64,000 bases of DNA, taken from positions 62,001 to 126,000 of the forward strand of contig NZ_JAAGLU010000020.1 in assembly GCF_010550245.1 (NCBI RefSeq), read 5' to 3'. The notes below the pieces were generated by a model. The model ran no database searches. It was not told the DNA's origin and worked only from the letters and a program-made list of their open reading frames with translations. Positions 1 through 7,349 of this stretch are shown in pieces. Numbering within the stretch: the stretch's first letter is position 1; the number at the start of each line of letters is the position of its first letter. The position numbers and the translations under genes were made by a program. This DNA is from Streptomyces sp. SID12501. GTDB lineage: Bacteria > Actinomycetota > Actinomycetes > Streptomycetales > Streptomycetaceae.

Positions 1-253
1 GCGTCGGGACCGTCACCACGGCGATGTCGAAACCGCCGCAGTCGCGGGCCGACTCGCTCGGGCGGTACGAGCCGTTGTCCAGTGCCGCCCGGATCCGCTC
101 GGAGGAGACGTCCTCGACGAAGGACTCACCGGCCGCGAGGGTCTTGATCCGCCGGGAGTCGACGTCGTAGCCGATCACCTCGTGTCCGACCTCGGCGGCG
201 CGGATGGCCAGCGGCAGGCCGACGTATCCCTGTCCGACCACGACTACGCGCAT
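1..253 (-). CDS. Nucleotide-sugar dehydrogenase, N-terminal part (cut by window edge)
   Basis: The protein begins MRVVVVGQGYVGLPLAIRA, the Rossmann dinucleotide-binding glycine loop of the UDP-glucose/GDP-mannose dehydrogenase family, followed by an acidic residue after the second strand and an 'IAVVTVPTP'-like stretch near the cut. Such enzymes oxidise UDP- or GDP-sugars to uronic acids with NAD for extracellular glycan synthesis. Only about 84 residues are visible. The catalytic Cys and the C-terminal domains lie outside, so the exact sugar cannot be told. The ATG overlaps the TGA of the upstream glycosyltransferase gene by one base, so it is the third gene of a tightly coupled minus-strand operon. 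Confidence 0.85.
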   Translation of the reverse strand, partial: MRVVVVGQGYVGLPLAIRAAEVGHEVIGYDVDSRRIKTLAAGESFVEDVSSERIRAALDNGSYRPSESARDCGGFDIAVVTVPT

Positions 254-1023
254 CAGTTGCTCCTGTTCGCGGAGGCGGGTGACGGGGTGAGCCGGATGAG
301 CTCCCGCGCCGTCATGAGGAGGAAGGCGGTATTGGTGGTGACGTAGCGCCGGCCGAGGCGGCGCGGCTCCTGCAGCGCGCGGTAGAGCCACTCGACTCCC
401 CACCGCTGCCAGACCTCGGGGGCCCGCTTGGTGATCCCGGCCAGGATGTCGAAGGAGCCGCCGACGCCGTGCACGACGTGGGCGCCGGTGCGTTCGCCGT
501 AGGCGGCGGTGAAGATCTCCTTCTTCGGCGAGGTCATGCCGAGGAACAGCATCTGGGCGCCGCTCTCGGCGATCGCGCCGGCGATGCTTTCCTGCTGGGA
601 GTCGTCGAAGTAGCCGTTGCGGCTGCCGGCCACCTTCAGGCCGGGGAAGCGGTCGGCCACCCGGCTCAGCATCTCCTCCAGCACCTCTTCCTTGGCGCCC
701 AGGAAGTAGACGGACATGCCCGCCGTCTCGGCCTCGGCCAGCAACCGCATGAACAGGTCGATACCGGCCACCCGTTCCGGCAGCGGGGCGCGCAGCACCC
801 GGGCGGCCCAGACCACGGCCTGTCCGTCGGCGACGACGAGATCGCAGCCGGCCACCGCGGCGGCGAGCCGCGGATCGCGCCGCATGTTCACCAGCTTCGC
901 GGCGTTGACCACCCCGATCTCCAGCTGTCTGCTGTGACGGACCGCTTCGAGGCAGCGCCGCACTGTCTCGTCCATGGTCAGCGGGTCCAGCTCGACCCCG
1001 AACAGGGTCCGGCGCTCGCTCAT
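253..1023 (-). CDS. WecG/TagA/CpsF family glycosyltransferase
   Basis: 256 residues, the usual length of this family (GT26). The enzymes add a sugar (ManNAc, ManNAcA or similar) to a polyprenyl-pyrophosphate-linked sugar on the cytoplasmic face of the membrane during wall teichoic acid or exopolysaccharide synthesis. Visible signs are the N-terminal 'VNAAKLVNMRRDP' segment, the catalytic-type Asp66 in ADGQAVVWA, 'FLGAKEEV', 'LFLGMTSPKKE', and the C-terminal WLYRALQEPRR that ends most members. An in-frame reading runs further upstream, but ATG 1023 is preferred because it overlaps the TGA of the upstream gene by 4 bp. The nucleotide-sugar dehydrogenase follows directly, so donor and transferase are co-expressed. 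Confidence 0.9.
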   Translation of the reverse strand: MSERRTLFGVELDPLTMDETVRRCLEAVRHSRQLEIGVVNAAKLVNMRRDPRLAAAVAGCDLVVADGQAVVWAARVLRAPLPERVAGIDLFMRLLAEAETAGMSVYFLGAKEEVLEEMLSRVADRFPGLKVAGSRNGYFDDSQQESIAGAIAESGAQMLFLGMTSPKKEIFTAAYGERTGAHVVHGVGGSFDILAGITKRAPEVWQRWGVEWLYRALQEPRRLGRRYVTTNTAFLLMTARELIRLTPSPASANRSN

Positions 1024-2186
1024 ATTCGTCCCCCAAGCCAGGCGTGGAGCATCCAGCCGAATTCGTACGGCCGGCATTCGCGGTCCACGGAAACCGGGCG
1101 GTACACCCGGTCCAGGGACTTCAGCCGGAGGTTCGGAGTGACTCGGGTGCCGAGTCCCCGGGCGGCGCGTACGGCTTTCTTCGGGTCGCCCCGGTAGACC
1201 TTGCGCCAGGTGACGCCGAGCTCGTCGAGGATCATCGACTCCTCGTTCCCTGCGGCCAGTTCGGGCACGTCCGTCATCCAGCGCAGGCCCTTGCGGATCG
1301 ACGCGCCGAAGTCGCTGCCGCCCGCGTCGGTCAGATCGAACAGGGCGGTCGGTGCCATCGCGTGCTGGTGGACGCTGTAGACCGGGTAGCCCTCCACGAC
1401 GCCGCCGGTGCGCGCGTCGTAGTGCCACCACCACTGCCCGCCGTCGCCCTGCAGTTCACAGATGCGCGCCGCGCACGCCTCGGAGGCGGCCAGCGCCTCC
1501 GGATCGCCGTCACCGTCGCCGCTGGCGTGTGCGCGGGCCAGGGCCTGGAGCGGATACGTCTGGTCCGCGAAGCAGCTCACATGTGACCGGTACCAGGGCA
1601 CCAGGCCGGGTCCGGTGGCGTGCGGGAACAGCGGGCTGTCCCCGATCCGGGCCCGCAGAAGGCGGTCCCGAGCCGCGGTGAAACCTCTCTCCACGTCGAC
1701 CGTGCCGCGTGCCGCCGCGAGGGCGGACAGCACCCACGCCGCCTCGACGGTGTACTGCGGCCGGCTCTCGTCGTCCAGGGCGTCGACCCGCGCGAGCGCG
1801 TCGGACAACTTGGGGTGGTCGGTCTCGGCGGCGGCCCATGCGATCAGCGCCGCGTCACCGAGGTTGGTCACCGTGGGCAGTGACTGGACCAGCAGACCCG
1901 TGAACTCCTGCGCGGTGTGGCCGCCGAGCACCGCGCGCTGGCGGTCCTCGGGGAGGTACTGGGCGCCCAGCGCGGTGATGGCCGCGTACCGGGTGCTGGT
2001 CCCGCGCCGCTCCAAGGTCCAGGAACCGCCGGGGGCTTCCCGCCCGATCATGGTGAAGACGAAGGTCTCACCGCCGGGGAGCAGCATCGACGGCAGCCCC
2101 GACTCGGCGACCGTGAGCAGCCGTTGGGCGAGCGCGAGCAGCGGTGGTTCCTCACGACCGAGCGCTGTCAGACGTGTGGTGGTCAT
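1020..2186 (-). CDS. Hypothetical protein, alpha/alpha-toroid (prenyltransferase/squalene-oxidase-repeat) like
   Basis: 388 residues, no signal peptide or membrane segment. Repeated helical units with motifs such as 'YTVEAAWVLSALAAARG', 'QTYPLQALARAH', GQWWWHYDARTGGVVEGYP and 'VYSVHQHAMAP' suggest an alpha/alpha toroid of the prenyltransferase/squalene-oxidase or glycoside-hydrolase-like type. I do not recognise a characterised family. As first gene of the operon with a WecG/TagA transferase and a nucleotide-sugar dehydrogenase, a role in glycan assembly or modification is plausible (inference). ATG 2186 was chosen because the protein becomes ordered from MTTTRL; an in-frame extension to 2273 exists. 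The ribosome-binding site is poor. Confidence 0.65.
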   Translation of the reverse strand: MTTTRLTALGREEPPLLALAQRLLTVAESGLPSMLLPGGETFVFTMIGREAPGGSWTLERRGTSTRYAAITALGAQYLPEDRQRAVLGGHTAQEFTGLLVQSLPTVTNLGDAALIAWAAAETDHPKLSDALARVDALDDESRPQYTVEAAWVLSALAAARGTVDVERGFTAARDRLLRARIGDSPLFPHATGPGLVPWYRSHVSCFADQTYPLQALARAHASGDGDGDPEALAASEACAARICELQGDGGQWWWHYDARTGGVVEGYPVYSVHQHAMAPTALFDLTDAGGSDFGASIRKGLRWMTDVPELAAGNEESMILDELGVTWRKVYRGDPKKAVRAARGLGTRVTPNLRLKSLDRVYRPVSVDRECRPYEFGWMLHAWLGGRI

Positions 2187-2270
2187 GGTTTGGGCACACC
2201 AACCCCCCTGTGGGTCCTGTGGTGAACAGACTGGTGACCGCCACGGCGCGGAATGGGCACGCGGCGGAAT

Positions 2271-2340
2271 CAAACGTCAGACATCGGACATCGGACGTCA
2301 GGAATCAGACATCAGACATCAGGCGTCGGACGTAAAGCGT
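2271..2340. repeat. Ten contiguous degenerate heptamers, consensus CRGACRT
   Basis: The stretch divides exactly into ten 7-base units without spacers: CAAACGT, CAGACAT, CGGACAT, CGGACGT, CAGGAAT, CAGACAT, CAGACAT, CAGGCGT, CGGACGT, AAAGCGT. Most differ from the consensus by none to two bases. The array sits 85-154 bp upstream of the first gene of the glycan operon. Activators of the OmpR/SARP type bind heptamer direct repeats, but with an 11-bp period; here the period is 7, so it may be an operator array for another regulator or a replication-slippage product. Confidence 0.8.
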
Positions 2341-2473
2341 CGGAGCGGTTGTCGCTCCTCGCTTTCGGCGCAGGCGTATCCACCCGGTAACCCCCCCTGG
2401 GCACTGGTCAGTGTGCTCATTGTGCTTGGTCTGCATAGTTCGTACACATGTTATGCCTGTAGATGTTCGAAGA

Positions 2474-2495
2474 TTTGCGTTTTGTGGGACGCAAA
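2474..2495 (-). terminator. Weak hairpin after the acyltransferase gene
   Basis: A 7-bp inverted repeat (TTTGCGT and ACGCAAA, 8-base loop) lies immediately beyond the TAA stop of the acyltransferase gene. It is short and AT-rich for this genome; a minor terminator or pause site is likely. Confidence 0.4.
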
Positions 2496-2497
2496 AG

Positions 2498-3097
2498 TTA
2501 CGCGCGCTCGACGAGTTCGCCGTCCTTCTCCTCGAACAGCGCGCCCGTCTCGGGGCACTCCCATACGCCCGACTCGCCTTCCCGCTCGGTAAGCCGTACG
2601 CCGGCCCGCCCGACCCAGCCGATCCGGCGTGCCGGAACGCCGACCACGAGCGCGAAGTCCGGCACGTCCCGGGTCACCACGGCGCCGGCGGCGACGAGCG
2701 CCCAACGGCCGATGCGCACCGGCGCCACGCACACCGAGCGGGCCCCCACCGACGCGCCCTCGCCGACGACCACCGCCACGGCCTCCCAGTCGCCGCCGCG
2801 CTTGAGCCGGCCCTCCGGGTCCACCGAGCGGGGGAAGTGGTCGTTGGTGAAAACCGCCGCCGGGCCGACGAACACCCCGTCGCCGAGCACCGCGGGTTCG
2901 TACACCAGCGCGTAGTTCTGGAGCTTCACGTTGTCGCCGATCCGCACCCCCGGGCCGACATACGCTCCCCGGCCCACGATGCAGCCGCTGCCCAGTTGGG
3001 CGTCCTCCCGTATCTGGGCCAGATCCCAGACCGTGGTCCCGTCGCCGAGCGTGGCCGTTTCGTCGACCTGGGCGGTCGGCTGGATCCTGGAGCTCAC
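2498..3097 (-). CDS. Left-handed beta-helix (hexapeptide-repeat) acyltransferase, WbpD/WlbB-like
   Basis: 199 residues made of hexapeptide repeats ([LIV]-G-x-x-x-x: LGDGTTV, LGSGCIV, IGDNVKL, LGDGVFVG, VGEGASVG, IGRWALVAAG), giving a trimeric left-handed beta-helix. The 'FTNDHFPRS' loop, GAGAVVT-type turn and VGVPARRIGWV ending match N-acetyltransferases acting on UDP-amino sugars such as UDP-3-amino-glucuronate. Acetyl-CoA is the expected donor. The start is GTG 3097, preceded by an AAGAAAGG-type ribosome-binding site. It lies upstream of, and in the same direction as, the glycan operon and probably supplies a modified nucleotide sugar to it. The exact substrate is unknown. Confidence 0.85.
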   Translation of the reverse strand: MSSRIQPTAQVDETATLGDGTTVWDLAQIREDAQLGSGCIVGRGAYVGPGVRIGDNVKLQNYALVYEPAVLGDGVFVGPAAVFTNDHFPRSVDPEGRLKRGGDWEAVAVVVGEGASVGARSVCVAPVRIGRWALVAAGAVVTRDVPDFALVVGVPARRIGWVGRAGVRLTEREGESGVWECPETGALFEEKDGELVERA

Positions 3098-3399
3098 CTG
3101 GTTGAACCTTTCTTCACCGGGACAACAGCAGTGCTTTCACGAGATCACCATACTTACGCCGGATCAAGGGGTGAGGGTGACCGGCGCCCGCGCTCGGGTA
3201 GGCCCGACGTTCCGGCAGTCCCGGCCTGGAGGCGTGGTCGACGGCCGGAGCCGGCCATCCGTGCCGTCGCATTCACAGAATGCACACCGAAGTTCTTCGG
3301 CTCTTTAAGTTTCAAGCGCTACTCTCGACGGCAGTCGAGTGGCCGACGGCGCCCACACGCCCCGGTGCTCGCTCCCCCCACAGGCACAGGAGACTCGGT
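3098..3399. other. Divergent promoter region
   Basis: 302 bases between the minus-strand acyltransferase and the plus-strand FAD oxidoreductase. It includes an AT-richer block at 3270-3330 ('tctttaagtttcaagcgc') that could hold the oxidoreductase promoter. No open reading frame in it looks coding. Confidence 0.5.
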
Positions 3400-4506
3400 G
3401 TGCGTGACGGCGACGTAGTAGTGATCGGCGGCGGCTATGCCGGCGTGCGGCTGGCGAAACGACTGGACGAGACGGCGAACGTCACCCTGGTGGACCGCAA
3501 GGAGGTCTTCTTCCACCGTATTGCCTCCCTGCGTGCCGGTGTACACCCGGAATGGACGGTCGCTCCGTTCATTCCGTACGACCGACTGCTGAGGAACGGC
3601 CGGGTGGCCGTGGGCAAGGCGGTCCGTGTCGACACCGCCGAGCGGCAGGTGGTGCTGGCCACGGGCGAGTGCCTCCCGTACGACGTGGTGGTGATCGCCA
3701 CCGGCGCCGACTATCCGGAACCGGCCCGCTTCACCGGCACCACCGTCGAGGAGGCGGCCCAGGCGTTCGCCGGGCACCAGCGGAACATCGCCGCCGCGGA
3801 GCATGTCCTCGTCGTCGGAGGCGGGCCCTCCGGTGTCGAACTCAGCGCCGAGATCCGCCTGGCCCGGCCGGACGCCCGGGTCACCCTCGCCCACTCCGGG
3901 TCGATACTGCTCCACGCCACGGGCAGCGAACGGGCCGGGAACAGGGCCCGAGCCTGGCTGGAAGCCCATGACGTGGAGGTCCGGCTCGACTCCTTCATGT
4001 CGCCCGGCAACGACTTCGGCACCTACCGCGACGCCCACGGCAACGTCATCGACGCCGACCGTTCCTTCTGGGCCACGGGCACCACCCCCAACACCTTCTG
4101 GTTGCGCATGGCCGGCCACAGTGACTGGCTGAACCCCTCCGGCCATGTGAGGGTCGACCGGACGCTCCGGGTCGAGGGCTGGCCGGACGTGTTCGCGGTC
4201 GGCGACGTGAACGACGTCAGCGAACTCAAGATCACCCCCGTCGCGCTCGCCCAGGCGGACCTCGCCTTCCACAACATCCGCGCCTACCTCCAGGGTTCGG
4301 GCAAGCATCGCAGGCAGCCGCGCTTCTACCGTCCGATCCACCGCACCCCGCTCGTCGTGCCGTTCGGCGCCGCCGACGGAGTGACCATGGTGCCCGTGCC
4401 CGGCGGCGAGACCGCGGTCCTCGGCGGCCGCACCGCCACCCTGGCCAAGGCCAAGACCCTCATGACCCCCTACATGAGGCGCCAACTCGGATACACGGCG
4501 GCCTGA
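3400..4506 (+). CDS. FAD-dependent pyridine nucleotide-disulfide oxidoreductase (NDH-2/AIF-like)
   Basis: 368 residues. The N-terminus carries an FAD-binding loop (VVVIGGGYAGVRLAKRL, residues 5-21) and the middle carries the second, NAD(P)-binding loop (LVVGGGPSGVELSAE, about 139-153). The 'FAVGDVNDV' segment near 270 is the FAD-ribityl contact. There is no CxxxxC redox pair, so this is of the type II NADH dehydrogenase/AIF kind rather than a disulfide reductase. It probably passes electrons from NAD(P)H to a quinone or small acceptor. The start is GTG 3400, with AGGAGA six bases upstream; the reading extends in frame to 3280 but without a ribosome-binding site. It stands alone; the following P450 has its own promoter region. 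Confidence 0.85.
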   Translation: MRDGDVVVIGGGYAGVRLAKRLDETANVTLVDRKEVFFHRIASLRAGVHPEWTVAPFIPYDRLLRNGRVAVGKAVRVDTAERQVVLATGECLPYDVVVIATGADYPEPARFTGTTVEEAAQAFAGHQRNIAAAEHVLVVGGGPSGVELSAEIRLARPDARVTLAHSGSILLHATGSERAGNRARAWLEAHDVEVRLDSFMSPGNDFGTYRDAHGNVIDADRSFWATGTTPNTFWLRMAGHSDWLNPSGHVRVDRTLRVEGWPDVFAVGDVNDVSELKITPVALAQADLAFHNIRAYLQGSGKHRRQPRFYRPIHRTPLVVPFGAADGVTMVPVPGGETAVLGGRTATLAKAKTLMTPYMRRQLGYTAA

Positions 4507-4643
4507 CCCCGCTCGCGTGGAGACCATGTGGAGGCCGCGCGGCGATCATGTGGAAGCCGTCTTCACGGGGTCCTCAACTGCGGTTCGTGCCCCCGTTGTT
4601 ACTCCGCCGTACGTCCTGCGGTAGGGTCCCCACCGTTTCCAAC

Positions 4644-4666
4644 TACCGGTTGAACGTAAGCCGGTA
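4644..4666. promoter_or_regulatory. Palindrome TACCGG-N11-CCGGTA upstream of the P450 gene
   Basis: Perfect 6-bp arms separated by 11 bases, ending 12 bases before the GGAGG of the P450 gene. Position and symmetry suggest an operator or a leader hairpin. No matching regulator is known to me. Confidence 0.4.
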
Positions 4667-4694
4667 CGGGGAGTGTTGGAGGGGCGGCGCGACG

Positions 4695-6095
4695 ATGAAA
4701 TCCCAGTGGGGCGACGGCGGATCCGTGGACCTGGACGGCACACGGTTGGAGGAGATGTCCCCTGAACCGTTGCTGACCAGGGACTACGAGACGCGTCCCG
4801 CGCTCGTGTACGAACGGCTGCGGCAGCGGCACGGCCCGGTCGCGCCGGTCGACCTGCTGGGCGTACCCGCCTGGCTGGTGCTGGGCTACCGGGAGTCGCT
4901 CCAGGTGCTCCAGGACGACGACGGGTGGCCGAAGGGGCTGGAGAACTGGACGGCCCGCTCGGAGGGCCGAGTACCCGCCGACTGGCCGCTCGGACCGTCC
5001 CTTGAAGTCAACCATGTGCTGATCCAGGGCGGCCCCGGATACCGGCCGTTGCGGGCTGCGTGGGACGTGGCACTGAAGCCGTTCCAGGATCCGGGCCATC
5101 CCCAGGCGAGGCGGCTGAAGAGGGCCGTCACCGAATACGCCGACGAACTGATCAGCCTGATGGGCCAGGGCGGCAGCACGGGCCTGGCGGACCTGTCCGC
5201 CCAGTTCTCCCGGCCCCTGCCGCTGATGGTGGCCAGCCGTCTGCTCGGCTTCCCCGGTTCACAGGGCGACGACGCGCTGATGGACATGTGGCGGGTACTG
5301 GACGCGGGCCCGGACGCGGAGCCCGCCCTGGAGCGGCTGCTCGCGACCCTGGCCGAACTGGCGGCGGTGAAACTGGACAAGCCCGGGGACGACTTCCCGT
5401 CGTACCTGATAGCCGCGCACCCCGAACTCTCGCTCGACGAACTGGCCCGTGAGCTGTTCATGCTGCTGGGCATGACCTCCGACCACGTCGGCATCCTCAT
5501 CTCCAACACGGTGGTCGAGGTCATCTCGGGCGAGGGCGGCGTGCGGGCCAGCCTGTCCGCCGGGATGGTCAGGGAGACCATGAACCGGGTGGTCATGCGC
5601 AAGCCGCCGCTCGTCAACTTCGTGCCCCGCTTCGCGGCCAGGGACACGGCACTGGGCAAGTACACGATCCGCGCGGGCGACCCGGTGTGGGTCTCCGCCG
5701 CAGCGGCACACGCCGACCCCCTCTTCGCCGGGAACGTGTGCCCGAGCACCACGGTCAGTACCCGGGCGCACCTGTCCTGGGGCGCGGGCCCACGCCAGTG
5801 CCCGGCGCGCGAGCTCGCGTCGACGGTCGCGTCGGTCGGAGTGGGTCGGCTCTTCGAGCGGTTCTCGCACCTGGACCTCGCCCTGCCCGTCGACCAACTG
5901 CCCTGGCGCTCATCGCCGTTCATGCGCGGCCTGCGGTCGCTGCCCGTCCGGTACGAACTCGCCCCGGTGCCCGAGCGACGCTTGGCGTACGACCCGGTGA
6001 CGCAGTCCGCCGATACGGAACTGCCGGACCCGACGGCGCGGCAGCGCTCCTCGCTGTGGCGCTATCTCACGGGGCTCATCCGCACCGGCCGCTGA
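4695..6095 (+). CDS. Atypical cytochrome P450 without a clear ExxR motif
   Basis: 466 residues, soluble. The heme loop LSWGAGPRQCPARELA with Cys369 marks a P450. Two canonical features are altered. The I-helix reads FMLLGMTSDHVG instead of AGxxT, and where the K-helix ExxR should be the sequence reads RETMNRVV (Glu294, Arg298), one residue too long. Streptomyces CYP156/CYP157 proteins, often found in conservons, are known to lack ExxR, so this is probably a relative. The heme motif also has Pro after CxA instead of the usual Cys-x-Gly. ATG 4695 follows GGAGGGG by 10 bases. No ferredoxin, roadblock protein, kinase or GTPase of a conservon is adjacent. The substrate is unknown. Confidence 0.85.
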   Translation: MKSQWGDGGSVDLDGTRLEEMSPEPLLTRDYETRPALVYERLRQRHGPVAPVDLLGVPAWLVLGYRESLQVLQDDDGWPKGLENWTARSEGRVPADWPLGPSLEVNHVLIQGGPGYRPLRAAWDVALKPFQDPGHPQARRLKRAVTEYADELISLMGQGGSTGLADLSAQFSRPLPLMVASRLLGFPGSQGDDALMDMWRVLDAGPDAEPALERLLATLAELAAVKLDKPGDDFPSYLIAAHPELSLDELARELFMLLGMTSDHVGILISNTVVEVISGEGGVRASLSAGMVRETMNRVVMRKPPLVNFVPRFAARDTALGKYTIRAGDPVWVSAAAAHADPLFAGNVCPSTTVSTRAHLSWGAGPRQCPARELASTVASVGVGRLFERFSHLDLALPVDQLPWRSSPFMRGLRSLPVRYELAPVPERRLAYDPVTQSADTELPDPTARQRSSLWRYLTGLIRTGR

Positions 6096-6153
6096 CGTAA
6101 CCGCCGCCTCGGGCCGCCCTGTTGGGCGTGCCGAGGTTTCGCGTGACCTCGGC

Positions 6154-6188
6154 CCGGTGGCCCGGTGGCCGAGCCACCGGGCCACCGG
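6154..6188. terminator. Perfect 16-bp hairpin between convergent genes
   Basis: Two 16-base arms are exactly complementary around the 3-base loop CGA. It lies 59 bases after the P450 stop and 74 bases from the convergent SDR stop, so it can serve both strands. No U-tract follows, as is usual in Streptomyces. Confidence 0.8.
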
Positions 6189-6261
6189 CGGCCGACCTCG
6201 TCGGGGCGCCGGTTCGGGTCTGCCGGGCGCTGCGCCAGGGGCGCGCATCCGCAGCCCGCGC

Positions 6262-7143
6262 TCAGGCGCCGTACACCGGCGCGGGCGAGGGCGCTTCGGT
6301 GAGCAGTCCGTGTACCGCCGGGCCGATCTCGTCGGGGGTCCAGCGGCGGTCGCGTACCCGCTGGGGTCCGTGCTGCCAGCCGTCGGCGAGGCCGATCATG
6401 CCGCCCTCGACCTCGAAGACGCGGCCGGTGACGTCCCCCGACCCGGCCGACGCCAGCCACACCACCAGCGGGGACACGTTGCCGGGGTGCGGGGCGTCGA
6501 AGCCGGACTCCGGTGCGCGCATCTTCTCGGCGAACGCTTCGACCGCCTCGGTCATCGGGGTGCGGGCGGAGGGGGCGATCGCGTTCACGGTGACGCCGTA
6601 CCGGGCCAGTTCGGCGGCGGCGATCACAGTGAGCGCCGCGATGCCCGCCTTCGCGGCGCCGTAGTTTCCCTGACCGACGCTGCCCAACAACCCGGCGCCC
6701 GAACTGGTGTTGACGACCCTGGCGTCGACCGGTCGGCCCTGCTTGCTCTGCTCCCGCCAGTACGCGGCAGCGTGCCGCAGTGGCGCCGCATGCCCCTTGA
6801 GGTCGACCTTGAGGACCAGGTCCCAGTCCGCCTCGGTCATGGACACCAGCATCCGGTCGCGATTGATGCCCGCGTTGTTCACCAGGGCGTGCAGCGCGCC
6901 GAACTCGTCGACGGCCCGCCCGATCAGCCGCTCCGCGTACCCCCAGTCACTGACGTCGCCCAGATCGGCGACAGCGGTACCACCGGCGGCCCCGATCTCC
7001 TCGGCCACCGCCTTCGCGGCCTCGCCCAGGTCGTTGACCACGACCCGGGCACCTTCGGCGGCCAGCGCGAGAGCATGTTCGCGCCCCAGGCCCTGCCCCC
7101 CTCCGGTGACGACGACGACCCGGTCCCGACAGATTCCGCTCAC
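6262..7143 (-). CDS. Short-chain dehydrogenase/reductase, steroid C/D-ring cluster
   Basis: 293 residues. Classical SDR: TGGGQGLG cofactor loop (about 13-20), VVVND with Asp (NAD preference), NNAGINRDRM, and catalytic Ser-Tyr-Lys in NTSSGAGLLGSVGQGNYGAAKAG. The 'INRDRML' motif is typical of the hydroxyacyl-CoA dehydrogenase/17-beta-HSD4 subgroup, fitting oxidation of a hydroxyacyl-CoA intermediate. It is the last gene of the ipdC-echA20-dehydrogenase operon. GTG 7143 overlaps the stop of a short upstream reading frame that is itself a degraded copy of this gene's start (7140-7349). A job among the HIP-CoA reactions is inferred from context; the equivalent Mycobacterium step cannot be assigned. 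Confidence 0.88.
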   Translation of the reverse strand: MSGICRDRVVVVTGGGQGLGREHALALAAEGARVVVNDLGEAAKAVAEEIGAAGGTAVADLGDVSDWGYAERLIGRAVDEFGALHALVNNAGINRDRMLVSMTEADWDLVLKVDLKGHAAPLRHAAAYWREQSKQGRPVDARVVNTSSGAGLLGSVGQGNYGAAKAGIAALTVIAAAELARYGVTVNAIAPSARTPMTEAVEAFAEKMRAPESGFDAPHPGNVSPLVVWLASAGSGDVTGRVFEVEGGMIGLADGWQHGPQRVRDRRWTPDEIGPAVHGLLTEAPSPAPVYGA

Positions 7144-7349
7144 GTGGCTGCCCCTTCACTGCCGATGTCCGGGCCGGCCGCAGCCGTGCCGCCGTTCGCC
7201 CTGTTCTCCTCGGTCACCGCTTTCGCGGTCCTGCCCGGGGCGTTGACCACGACCTGGGCCCTCTCGCCGGCCGGTGCGAGGGCGTACTCGCGACCGTGGC
7301 CCCGGCCCGCTCCGGTGACGACGACTCGTTCCGGAGGGATTCCGCTCAC
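7140..7349 (-). pseudogene. Truncated, diverged tandem copy of the SDR start fused to the acyl-CoA dehydrogenase tail
   Basis: The 69-codon frame reads MSGIPPERVVVTGAGRGHG..., a match through about 58 residues to the start of the SDR downstream (MSGICRDRVVVVTGGGQGLG...), with one residue missing. It then switches to '...DIGSEGAAT', the last residues of the acyl-CoA dehydrogenase upstream. The DNA explains this: a 40-bp block at 7132-7171 is repeated exactly at 7338-7377, offset 206 bp, and the sequence between is a diverged copy. Start (GTG 7349) and stop still overlap both neighbours by 4 bp (GTGA), so ribosomes may pass through it. No catalytic residues remain, so it is not an active enzyme. 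Confidence 0.85.

Larger units (their letters stand above)
2187..2497. other. Intergenic leader/promoter region of the glycan operon
   Basis: 311 bases upstream of the minus-strand operon and downstream of the acyltransferase gene. It holds a ten-unit heptamer array (2271-2340) and a short AT-rich hairpin behind the acyltransferase stop codon. Reading frames across it show no family resemblance or codon bias, so I see no gene. The sequence at 2420-2500 is clearly lower in GC than its surroundings, as expected for a promoter. Confidence 0.6.

Noticed and set aside
2271..2340. CRISPR-like repeat
   Set aside because: Units are only 7 bp and contiguous; there are no spacers and no cas genes.
4695..6095. 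Conservon (cvn) membership of the first P450
   Set aside because: No histidine kinase, roadblock, DUF742 or small GTPase gene is adjacent.
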